Below, piece after piece: positions 24,500-36,800 of a DNA stretch of 64,000 nucleotides. Each line of letters starts with the position of its first letter. The first letter of the stretch is position 1. A program made the position numbers and the translations under genes. This stretch comes from Cladopsammia gracilis. Taxonomy: Eukaryota; Cnidaria; Anthozoa; Scleractinia; Dendrophylliidae. The notes under the pieces were generated by a model, which had not been told where the DNA came from, ran no database searches, and saw only the letters and a program-made list of their open reading frames with translations. The stretch covers positions 1 to 64,000 of the forward strand of contig JAJGOT010000166.1 of NCBI GenBank assembly GCA_022457155.1, read 5' to 3'.

Positions 24500-26494
24500 A
24501 TGAGCAGATCCTGTAAGAGGGTCCGTAGTTCATGATGTTGTTGATGTTGCATGTTGATAGTCTGTGCACCGTGCCGAAAATGGCACACTGCAAGTTGGTG
24601 TGGACGAAAGGCCTAACCGTATAAAAAAATCTCCGTTTTCAAGTAGAACAAACGACTGAAAATGCCTAAGTGTGAATTGGGTGTTAGGGCAAGGGTCAGG
24701 CTGAAAACCTTCCACTGAACTTGATGAAAAGATACCTTTTGACAAACTTGAGGAGGCGTTGGATTTTCGGTTTTACGGTTTTGGTCATTTTTGAGATACG
24801 TTTTTCGGTTTTAGCACCCAAAATTTCCGGTTTTTAAATGTCACTTTCTTCGATAGATAAGGGGCACGTCTATTAGAAAGGGTGCGCTTATTAACTGAAA
24901 ACTGCTAGTGACACTCAAAGAAGGGTGCTTATTTGAAGGGGGGTGCTTATTGGAAGGATACGTATGCGCCATATAAAATAGCTATATTTCACAGTTGCAT
25001 TAAGCGTTGGGCGGTTCGGGTTTGTGAATTCACTGTTTTGATCATTATGTTCGGCGGTTTTCGGTTTTGAGCGATTTTTATTGCGGTTCAGTCGGTTTTC
25101 ACGGAAATTTTGAGCGATTTTACGGTTTATAATAGGCCCCAATGCCCCCCTCGATCAAACTTCTGCCGATCGCGATAAGTTGGTGGCAACAAAGGGAACA
25201 ATACTCGACCCCCAGTTACTGTACCGTATTTATTACTCATGCGCGTAGCGGCATGAGGTAAGGTTTCGGCTCCGTTTTTCTTGTTATTTTTATTATTATT
25301 ATTATTATTATTATTTTTATTTTTTGTCACGATTTTGCATGCAAATTTATGCACGCATATTTTAAATTGTACACTTCCGGTTCATAGCTTTTCCACTACA
25401 CTTCCTGTTTAGTGACTTCCGGCTACTCTCACTTCCGGTAAAAGAGCGTTACTCAAGTGTCACGACAGCGTCTCCTACAACCCTACTTACATTAGCAATG
25501 TTCATGTTTGGTATATATAAGTCTTAGAAGAATCATTCCCTTCATTGTGGTACAGCCTACTTACGCATGCGCATGAGTATAGGCTGCTAGGAGCCTCTTG
25601 TTCTAATAAACGTTCCGGGCGTTTATTAAATTTTCCCATTTTCAAAGGGTCGTTCATTAGAGAGATGCGTTTATTTCATTTCTCTGCAAAGACTTCTGGT
25701 TGGAACACAACTTACTACATCCATAAAACGTAAAACTATCATCCATGTATGCACTGTGTAGTTTTCAGTTTGTATTGCTCATATATTCAAGTAGGATTTG
25801 AGCATGAGGAGCGCTTATTGGGGTTAATTAGAGATTGGCGTTTATTGAATTTTCCGTTTTTAGGGGAGGGGCGTTTATTAGGGATGGGTGCCATTTGAGA
25901 AGGGTGTTTATTAGAATAAATATGGTAACCGTCCGAAGGTAATTTCGAAGGTAATACCCTGAAACAAGGCTACTCCCGCGCGGAAAAAAAAAAACAAGAA
26001 AAAGGAAGCAATGAGAATTCTGAAGATTGCAACTGTAAGTAAAAAGTAAAACGTAATAATTTATTCATTGTTTGTATTTACAGACAACTAACTTTTATTA
26101 AATGTTTTATGAAAGAGAAAACAAGCTGCAACTTTTAGTGTTTAGGTATATAGATATATGGCGTTCAAAACCTAAACAAACAGTACCACAGGAAAGTATT
26201 GTTCAATAACTTTCATTTGAACAATTTAGCATATGATAACAAATTAAATTTAAAAGTTAGGACGACATTAAATGTGGGAACGAGGTTGGAAAAGTTGAAT
26301 TACAAAAATCTGTCACTGAGTTATTTAATGTTTTCAAACAAAATAATTTGCGCCTTAACATTAAACTCATAATGGTCATGATCTAAAACGTCACAGCCTC
26401 CTTTTTTCTACAAAAATCACTACACAGCTGAACCTAGCTAGTCAACTGACAGTGCCAGGTGAGGGGGGTTGAGACGTGGTTGCTTCGGGGTCTA
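24500..26494. other. A-B intergenic region
   Basis: Contains a cggttttcggtttt-rich stretch (24755-25135), a (tta)n run near 25296-25312, and diverged gcgtttattag/gcgcttatt repeats. No gene seen. Confidence 0.45.
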
Positions 26495-26675
26495 GTTGAA
26501 ACTAGCACAACAGGCGCTTTGTGGTGGAGAGCGCGAAGAGCGAGCAACGAGCACGATGCGCGATGCACGCAAGGTAGAGAAATACGCTCTTTTTCCTTCC
26601 CTCTCCTCGCTTGCCTCCCGCTCCGCGCTCTTTGCTCGCGCATCCAAAGGCGCCTGTTGTGCAGGCTACGATGAA
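26495..26675. mobile_element. ~180-bp MITE with acaacaggcgc TIRs
   Basis: ctagcacaacaggcgctttg on the left and aaaggcgcctgttgtgcaggc on the right; GC-rich interior unlike its surroundings. Confidence 0.55.
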
Positions 26676-26932
26676 ACAGTAATTCCACCTCAAATTTAGT
26701 TATGGCCGTTCACGATCGTGGGTGACGGTGAGAAAACAGAGATAAAAAGAACAGGCGCGAGTCTGCTTCAAAATGGTACATCAATAACAAAATGGTGGAC
26801 CACCCATAATGGCATTGTTTGGTGTCAAAAATCAGTGTGTTGCTTAAAGTCTAAATATACGAGTCTATGTTGTTTTAGTTGCAGGGTAATGTTACAGTAT
26901 CGTATCAAGAGTTTTAACCCTGGGAAGAGAGA

Positions 26933-26947
26933 GGGGGGGGGGGGGGG
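26933..26947. repeat. Poly-G tract
   Basis: 15 consecutive G (gagag then g-run then tggc). Confidence 0.88.
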
Positions 26948-27438
26948 TGGCTTCGAAATAAAAATGGCGGGAAACGCTTCGGAGATATTGAAATGAACCT
27001 TTATAGCCTATAAACGTTCTTCTCTATATCTCCAAAGAGTTCCCCAGACGATCGCTCACGTCACTTTGATATCGGAGTCTCAACTAACCTACCCCCACCC
27101 CTCCCCCCGCACCCCTCCTGCTTCCAACTTCCTGAATCAGATTCAACGCAAGTCTAGGTATGGATATTCATATTTCCATGCTTGCTTTTACTCGCGTTCT
27201 CTCTTTACAGCAGTCATTTTCTTCCCAAGAGCACGAAAGGCGGGCAAAATTTGGGGCGCGAGAGTTGAAGACGAATATTTTTTTCGCTCCGACGCTCTTA
27301 TCGCTCTTCAAGCTTTCAGGCGCCTTTTTACGCTTTCGGAAAGAACAAAATGCTACACAGGATAAGCTTAAAGAGTTATGACTTCTCGATTTTCGCACAA
27401 TAATTATAACCAAGTAGTCTGCTCAACTTTTGCAGTAG

Positions 27439-27848
27439 CTACATACTGTACGAACGTTTCCTCCCAGACTCCTCAGTAATGTTCTTCTTCCACGGCAAAG
27501 AGTATAAAGGATTATTGTCAATTTTAAGAATCACTGGTGGTTCAAACGGTTCCTCTGGGTTTTCATCTGCAGGACGAGGGTCGCGGGTTTCGTTGTTATC
27601 TTCATCAAGTTCACTGCGCACTGGTTCAGGCTTCTCAGTAATGGTTTTCTTCAATGGTACCGCGTATGCAGGGTTCTCTTCCGTGTCAAGAATCACCGAC
27701 GGTTCAAGCAGTTCCCCCGAGTTTTCATCTGTAGTGCGGGGGTCACCAATTTTATTGTTATCTTCGTCAAGTTCACCGTTCGCTGGTTCAGGTTCCTCCA
27801 GTACATTATAGTCGTGGTCCACAGATTCATCAAGAACCTCATCTGACC
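27439..27848 (-). CDS. Gene B exon 10: terminal exon with YNVLEEP, NPAY and NPLY
   Basis: 410 nt, phase 1 in, ends at TAG (27439-27441). Carries DYNVLEEPEP and two copies of an internal unit: ENPAYAVPLKKTITE, then NNPLYSLPWKKNITEE, joined by ELDEDNN...DPR...DEN. Its first part is duplicated at 29471-29598. Confidence 0.8.
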
Positions 27849-30800
27849 CTGACAAGTAACAAAAAAGAAAGATACTCAATGAGGTCGGTTCACAAAGGGG
27901 AATAAGGTGAAAAGTCGCCTGTAGTTGTTTGCACGAAAAGACTGTTGGAGGCGACTGATCTGTTTTATTGGGTTTTTCTTTAGTTTGGTTGTAACGACAT
28001 GTTGCGCGAGCATTACACATGAGTAGATTGCCGCGACTAGTCCCTTTAATTTAAACCAGTTTGAATTTCTGCAACCTGTCGCGACGACCAAATTTTAGTC
28101 GCGACTAGATTTTTTTGCCCAAGTAGTAATTCACACAAAGGCGACTAATCGGGTTCCGACTAGCGACATAATCGGAAGCGGAGGGCGACCCCGTAGCTCT
28201 CCAAACGATGTCTGTGATTGGCGAACGATACAATTGATATATCACTTGAACAATGCCCCTAACCCAAATCCCTATCCCAGTGGGACAAATCTATTGTTTT
28301 CTTAGCAAATCACAGATATCGTTTGGACAAGTGCTGGACTACCCGAAGCGGAGTCGGAATCTCAGACCTTTTTGACTCCCAAGAAGGCCATATTCTTCCG
28401 TTTAACTCCTTTCGCAATAAATTCAAACTTAAATGTATTTTTTACAATATTATAGTATTCTTTCTTCTATTCCCCAAAGTTGGAGAAAACTATTACAAGA
28501 AGGTCACAAAAACTCATCTTCGCCTTCCACCTCAATTTGTTCGCTGACATTCAAAGCAATATATATTATGCTGTTGGACCTTGAAGAATTACCTCCACCC
28601 ACTTGCGAGAAAAAACGGCTCGCATATGGTGTTGATAAGGGTGACTTAAATAAAATTATCTTTTACCTTTTAAAACTACAAAAGAAGTTAAATTAATGAT
28701 GTTCAGATATAAAATGCCTGTCCTTTCTGCCTCTTTTGTCCTTCTGAGTGTCAAACCATGTGGTATATGTTTGTACACTGTAGGCAGGCCAACTCATTTT
28801 GGAACAAATTTCAAGGGTGGTACTCGGTTTCGTGCAATACGAAAATACTTCTTTCAGAATTAGAGATTATGTTTGGAATTATTCCTAGTCGTACGAACTG
28901 TTTAGCCCTCAACCATCTCATTATTTTAGGCAAATATTTCTTGTATGTAAACGCTTAAAACACAGTGATGTATCATTTTGATGACTTTGTCTCGCTAGTG
29001 CGCGAAAAAATCAAATCAATCTAGAGAAATACAGCGCAGTCACGTCTAATAAGGAGAAAGAGTTCGAAAATAAGTGGAATTTATTTTTTGGCTATATGTA
29101 ATATTATGACTACCTTGTGAATTTAAATAAACCTATTCAAGCGAAAGAAAAGGGAAGTGTAAAGACTGCTTTGTATTGTATTGTATTGTATTGTATGTAC
29201 AGGTAGTGTAAAATGTAATAGAATAAGTGTTAGTAGTTGCATCGTAATATAGCTTTCTGTAAGTGATGTAAGAATAAGTATTAATTTATAAGTAATTAAA
29301 AGTAACAGAACACTTTATACATTATATCCTCCGTTTCGCAAGTGCGAAAAGTAATAATTAATGTAATAAGTGTTAGTAATTGTATTGTAATTGTATAAGT
29401 GGTGTAAGTAATATATTCAATTTACCCCGAAAATTGTAATCAACTAAGCATCGTATGTATCGAATGTAGTTTAAGTATCCGTCATGCAAGTATAGTTTGC
29501 GTTGCAATAAAAAATAAAAAGTTCACCGTTCGCTGGTTCCGGTTCCTCCAGCACATTATAGTCGTGGTCCACAGATTCATCAAGAACCTCGTCTGACCCT
29601 GACAAGTAACAAAAAAGAAAGATACTCAATGAGGTCGGTTCACAAAGGGGAATAAGGTGAAAGTCGCCTGTAGTTGTTTGCACGAAAAGACTATTTGAGG
29701 CGACTGATTTGTTTTATTGGGTTTTTCTTTAGTTTGGTTGTAACGACATGTTGCGCGAGCATTACACATGAGCAGATTTCCGCGACTAGTACCTTCACTT
29801 TAAACCAGTTTGAATTTCTGCAACCTGTCGCGACGACCAAATTTTCGTCGCGACGAAATTTTTTTTGCCCAAGTATTATAGTTCACATGAAGGCGACTAA
29901 TCGGGTTCCCACTGGCGACGTAATCGAATGCAGAGTCGGAGTCGGAAGCGTAAGGAGCCTTACGTTCTAGTGTAAATCAAACAAACTGAGTCGCAATCGG
30001 AATCGGAAGCTCGACAGAATAGGAATCGGAATCGGAATCGCAGTCGGAATCGCAATCGGAATCGGAAGGATCAGAAGGTTTCCTTTTTCTTCCGATTCCG
30101 CTTCTCCTTCCGTCGCTTACGATCTAGGGCTTACGTTTTGATTCCTCTAGATTTCCTCGTAACTTTCTTGCGATCCCGATTCCGTTTCCCTCGCTTTCAT
30201 CGCTAGAGGGAACCAGCCCTAAGAGCGGCTATCGTTAAGTCGTACGTACCTGTTTCTTCCGGCTCCAATACTTGATATTCAGGTACCTGGTCCGCATTTC
30301 TTTCTCCGTCCTAAAAAAAAACAAACGTTCACGATTGGTTCACAATCATTTTTATTTGAAAAGTTTCACAATTTTCTTTAGGCTACCATGGGGCACCATG
30401 GTTAGCTATCTTCAATGTTTATCGCGTTTTTCTATCGCGTTCGAAGAACACAATCCTAATTTCGTGTTGGTTTCCCTGTGCCTTACATGCAGAAAAAATT
30501 GAGAATTTTGGCGTCCGGTCTTCCAAATGGCCGCCCCTATTGCTTTTTTTCAGGGGCTCATTTCCGCCGGAAATTCCTTCGAACGTGTCTCCATAATCTC
30601 TGATTAGTGCTAGTTTTAGAATTGCACGCGACGGGAGGATCTAGGAGGGGCGAGCATGCTACTCCATGATAGGCACGATAAAGTGTCCTCGTCTATTAAC
30701 GTTTACCATTAAGGTGGCTGAACACAGTTTCACTGTACCTATACGTCATTCATTGTCATTTTTAATCTACTAACGTCTGAGCGCCCAAAATTGGTGAGGC

Positions 30801-33800
30801 ATACGATTAAGCAACAAGCTATATATTTTGATATTTTTGTTGAGCTTTTAGAATGTTGCCATGGCAACAGAGTGGATTGTAAATCAGCCTGCAATATTTG
30901 GTTTCATTTATTTTCAGAAAATCTAGTCGTTAGATTATGTCCATCATTTGTCTCCAGTAAACACGTAAAAATATTCGCATGTTAACACTGGTCTCATGTA
31001 ATTTTAACAGAGGGATCTTCTGTAATTTGTGGTTTAATATGTTTGCGTTTTGTAAAAATCTCCTCTGTTAGATTTCAAATTTCTGATGGCAGGTGAGTTC
31101 GGCATATTCGGAACTATTATTGTGCCAAATTTCGTGAAATTCTAACGAGTGGTTCCGTAGAAATAAGCACATTTCCGAGGAAAGTCGCTAAAATATCCAG
31201 TCACAATTTTGGTCAACTGCGCATGCGTTGCATTTGACTGGGTTCTCTATCCAAAGACAAAAGCGACCAAAAAAGCAGTATATTTCTTCAATGGTTCTAT
31301 AAATTATCTACTGATTCAACAAACATTTTTACGGACAGCAAATTGTTTGATTTTAACACGAAAACAACACTTTCGCGATCCACGCTGAGCAAAATAAAAT
31401 GATCACTGAATAGGCGCCACGTTTGTTTTTCTCAAAACTCTGCACGTGCTGACTCGGTATATACTTCATTGTAACACACCATATAGGGATCCTATCATAT
31501 AGGGATCCTAAAAACTCATTTTAAAATGGTTAGCTTTTATTTACTGTTATGGGTAGTGATATTCATAACAGTAAATAAAAGCTAACCATTTTAAAATGAG
31601 TTTTTAGCCCTAAGTGCCAGATTCTTTGACGTGCATAAATTAAAACCACCATGAAGTATATACCGCTGACTCACGTAAGCAGTTGAAATTGAAGAGCGCG
31701 TGCAAACTGTGTTCAGCCACCTTAATTACACAATAATTAAGGTGGCTGAACACAGTTTGCACACGTAGTGAACAGTCCCACTCTCCATTTTCACACTCGC
31801 TCCAGACCTTTTGTTCAAAGACCGCGCCCATTCGTATAACTTACACAAAAATATGTCTGTTTTGCAGTCAGGCTACGTGGAGACGGTCAGTAGTGTAGGG
31901 AGGCAGTGGCGGGGATGCTTTAAACTCGTTGTATAAAGGAATCCAGTTGAGTTCCCCTTCGACAAAACACTTTGTTCCATAAAATGGTACCAGGCAAATG
32001 TTGGGCAAACACGAATGACGTGTTGATAGAGCGCCTTTCAATACACCTTATTCATAAATGGCGGCCGATTTATTATTCTTTTGTATTTATTTTAAGGTTA
32101 CAGTGTACCTTCAGATCGAAAATTTATCGAAAATTTTTTTTTGGCGTCAAAATAAAGTTTACAGAATGAACTTTCATCCACAAAAAAAATTTTCGAAAAA
32201 TAGTGAAAATAGACGGACAAATGACAGTATAACTTTTGTAGGCGGAGTTTGTTTATGAAGCGATATGTTTTTTAAGCGCTGTTTTCTCAAAGTTAATTTT
32301 TCGCTTGTTGGGGACACTTTAAAGAGCTACAACTCAAAGGGAATTTGTCCGATTTTCCTCAAATTTGGACAGAAGCTAGGCTAACATATAATCAACAAAA
32401 ACGTGTCGGCGAATTTCTTATTTCCGAAAACTTTTTCGTCAAGAGCCATTTACGTGCGATCATTCCAATGTTTTTTCTCCCTTTTTCGAAAATATTCTGT
32501 AACTTTTCACTGCAATTGAATATGGGAAATCGCCGACACGTTTTTTTAGCGCTTCGTGTCCGGAAATCCGAGAACAAATCAAATTAGCTAAATACAATAA
32601 TCGCTTTGAGTTATAGCGTTTTAAAGCTGATTCGGACGTTCGAATTTAGACGTCGTAAAAAATTCGACAATTCATTTTATTACCAAATGGTTTCCATATT
32701 TAGATAGCCGGCTCTATAAGCTTTAATTTGATATCTGGGTTTAGGTATGTTAAGTGTAATTTTAAGACGCTAGAGCTGTTATACTGGAGACACCCCCGAA
32801 GGTACACTGTAACCTTAATTAGCCTCACTAGCCTCATTTTAGAGTATAAGTTCTTTTGAATTTTGCACATGCTAACGAGGCTAGTGAGGCTAATTAAAAT
32901 AAATACAAAAGAATAATAAATCGGCCGCCATTTATGAATAAGGTGTATGAGGCCATTTCCGAGTTGCTTTTTGTCTCGTTATCAAAGCGAGGCTTGGTGC
33001 ACAACCTTTCATATGAAAATCAGTTTTCATTCACATGTAAATAAAACTAATTTTCACTTGAAAGGTTGTGCACCAGCCTCACTCTGATAACGAGACAAAA
33101 AGCAACTCGGAAATGGCCTATTGAGTTTGGTTTTGCATTGCTACGCTTTGTGATTGGCTAAAAAATCACGCGCCACTTTATCAACCAATCAGAAGTGAAA
33201 CCAAAATCAATCGTGACTTGCTCGCACGCGTTTTCCCGCGCTTGAAGGCGGCGACATGTATTTGCTTCGAGTTCTGATTGGTTCATTGGAGTGTTTGCGT
33301 CTGCTGTGATTGGTCAAAGTTATTACTTTGGTTTTGGTTTTACGTCACTCAATTGAATACTGCTCTATTGCTAATCCTCATGCGATTCACATTTGTTCAT
33401 GGGTCGGTGGGTGAGTGGTCGAATTAACGAAGTTTGAGCTTTGAGCTTTTGTTCGGGAAAAATTAAGTGGCTGTACTAACGGAGTGGTCGTATCGCAGGG
33501 TTACGCCTCCTTTTTATGTTGAAAAAGAAAAATCCTTTTTACCTCTTCCTCGCGGGACGGACTCTCATAAAAAGATTCCCGCGTGCCTCTTTCAAGTGTT
33601 AAACTTTCATAAAAAGACGCGCTCTTTTCTCTTCTGTCGTTGTTTCGTTCATGTGGACAGTGGCCTGGTTTGCTAAGTCTCTGGTAATCCGAGTTCTCAT
33701 TACAACTCGGACATATGAACATACTCTTCACTCTCTTTTCTATCGCCAACCCTTGATAATCAACGTCTTCGTTTTCTTCAGCACCTGATGTGGAGAACAA

Positions 33801-36800
33801 AAAGAACGTTTCAATAGCACCTTGGGTCACAGATTAAATTAAATTATAATAGCAATAAATCATCGCACTCACGGTTAAAAACTGGGAAGGGTAGTAGGAG
33901 GGGAAGTTAAAATTGAAGAAAGAGAAGCCACCACCTCCCTCCCCCCCCCCCCCCCCCCCCCAAAAAAAAGCTATTTTGTTTTGCTAAGCTTGCTTAAAAA
34001 AATCCGAAGGAAGCAACGTCAATATGATTTTTTTAGACCCCTAGCAGGTGCAAGTCCCTCTTTTCTTTCAACAATTCAGTTAATGCCCTTTGATTTTACT
34101 GAAAACGAAGGTGCTACCTTCGCTATATGTGACCTTTACGTGGCTCAGACTACCCGTCGAAAGAGAAGTGAAACATGTCAAACATGCAAACGCGCGTGAA
34201 AGGCGGCTACCGCGCGAGTCGGGTAAAGTTACTTTGTTGACTACTTCGCGAACTTTGCAGTAGTTACAAAGAAACTTACCATCAGCTGTATCATGATGAT
34301 GATGACGATGATGATGATGATGTTGATGGTCTGATTCCGTTTCTATTTTTTTACGCGCCGGTGGTAAATCATCAACATCAGTTCTATTTCCGGGCAGTGA
34401 CCTCAAAAGCGCCAATTGAATGCCCGGGTTCATCAAAACCATCGAGACATTTCTTTGATCATTCACTTCATGTCCACCATTTTGGTAAACACGACTAGTG
34501 CTATTTTCCACGTGTCTGTTTTCTTCAAGGTCCGGTCTTGACGGTAACGGTCTTGCACTTGGGAGCGATGCGTCTTTAGCGTACGAATTTGATAGCACCA
34601 ACTCTTCCGTCGACTGTTTACCCTCGCTTATTTCCATTGAATTGCCTGATAAAATAGATTTGCCGTTAGATATAATAAAAGGAGCTATGTCATGAAGATT
34701 TTGATGGTTTGTGGCGAAAACTGCCCCGAAATAAATCTAAGTCTACAATTTTTTCTTACATGAAATGCTTAAGCTTGGTTCCCACTAGCGACGTAAGCGA
34801 CGTAAGCGGAATCGGAAGCGTAATCGGAAGCGGAATCGGAATCGTAAGAACCTTACGATCTAGTGGAAATCAAAACGACGGAAGCGGATAGGAAGCGACG
34901 GAAGCAGAAGCGGAATCGGAAGAAAAAGGAAACCTTCTGATCCTTCCGATTCCGATTCCGTCGAGCTTCCGATTCCGATTCCGACTCCGTTTTTTGATTT
35001 CCACTAGAACGTAAGGCTCCTTAAGGCCTATTTACACGCTGCGATTTGTCGTGCCAATTTGTCAGCCCCGAGAAATCGTGAAGCAAATCGGCGCGTGTAA
35101 ATGGTGACCCGATGCGCGCGCGATTTCAGTCCGACATGTCGGCCGATTCGGAAAAAATCTGTGATCGCTTCACAGATTTTCGCGTGTCGGGCCCGATTTT
35201 AAGAACGAAAACGAAATCTGGACAAGAAATCACGCAAAACAAATTATATCTGCAGTATTTAAACTAACAACAACCTAAATAACCTATTGGATATCATTTG
35301 TTTTTCAAGAAGTTCTTAGCAGAAAAGTTTTGAAATAAAAAAAAGTTCATGTACAATGCTTGCACTGTACAAAGAGCGCGCGCACGATTTGTCGTGGCCG
35401 ACAAATCGGCCCGACAAATCGCAGCGTGTAAATAGGCCTTTACGCTTCCGACTCCGACTCCGCTTCTGCTTACGTCGCGAGTGGGAACCAGCCCTTATAG
35501 AACACAAAGAGGAAGATATCAAGTGAATTTTGAAGTAATATACCAAGCACGAGGAAGAGTGTTTCATTACTTTACCAAATACCGTGAAGGGAGCACGCAC
35601 GCGGGATCAAACAATGAATAAAACGGTTTTCAATTGAGTGTCCGGCCTTAAACAAAAACCAAAGCTATTAGAGCGCTTTTTAATTGAGTATCGAAAGTAA
35701 TTTCGTGATTGCTTTGGTTTTGCATTGCTACGCTTTGTGATTGGCTAAAAAATCTCGCGCCACTTTCTCAACCAATCAGAAGTAAAACCAAAACCAATCG
35801 TGACTTGCTCGCACGCGTTTTCCCGCGCTTGGCGCCGCCGGCTCCATGTATTTGCTTCGAGTTCTGATTGGTTCATCGGATTGTCTGTGAGTTCTGTGAT
35901 TGGTTAGCCGATTGGTTAGAGTAATTACTTTGGTTTTGGTTTTATGACACTCAATTGAAAACCGCTCTACTCTGACCAATCACAACAGATGCAGACAATC
36001 CAATGAATCAATCAGGGATCGAAACAAACACATGTCGCCGGTGCCAAGAGCGGGAAAACGCGTGTAGGCAAGTCACGATTGGTTTTGGTTTTACTTCTGA
36101 TTGGTTGATAAACTGGCGCGTGATTTTTTAGCCAATCACAATAATGCAAAACCAAAGCAATCACGAAATTACTTTCGACACAAAAATGAAACCGCTTTAG
36201 ACGAATGAACGGATAAACGAACGGAAGGAAGGAAGGAAGGAAGGAAGGAAGGAAGGAAGGAAGGAAGGAAGGAAGGAAGGAAGGAAGGAAGGAAGGAAGG
36301 AAGGAAGGAAGGAAGGAAGGAAGGAAGGAAGGAAGGAAGGAAGGAAGGAAGGAAGGAAGGAAGGAAGGAAGGAAGGAAGGAAGGAAGGAAGGAAGGAAGG
36401 AAGGAAGGAAGGAAGGAAGGAAGGAAGGAAGGAAGGAAGGAAGGAAGGAAGGAAGGAAGGAAGGAAGGAAGGAAGGAAGGAAGGAAGGAAGGAAGGAAGG
36501 AACAAACGATTGTATGAAGTATTGTTTTTTTAATAAAACCATTGATATCACTCTGCATTATTTCTTACCTGCAAAATCCTCAAATTCCCTAGCTACATCT
36601 TGTCTGCTCCTGTAAAATAAAAAAGGATTCTTAACAACAAATATTTTACACTATACAAGAGGCTCCAAGTAGCCTGTACTCCTCTCATTCAGTCATCATT
36701 CCTGCAAACCACGTTGCCACTATTAAATGTTTCATAAATGAAAGCTGTACCAAAGGAAGCCAAGTAACTGGACGTTATTTAACAATCGTGACACGAAGAA

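Noticed and set aside
33501..33542. End of gene B at the stop after HKKEA
   Set aside because: A gtaaaa donor at 33537-33542 in phase 0 joins the in-phase exon 9, which carries another YxxL motif, giving a longer coherent protein; read-through remains possible as an isoform.
36012..36558. FLPS-repeat proteins
   Set aside because: Translations of the (AAGG)n microsatellite.
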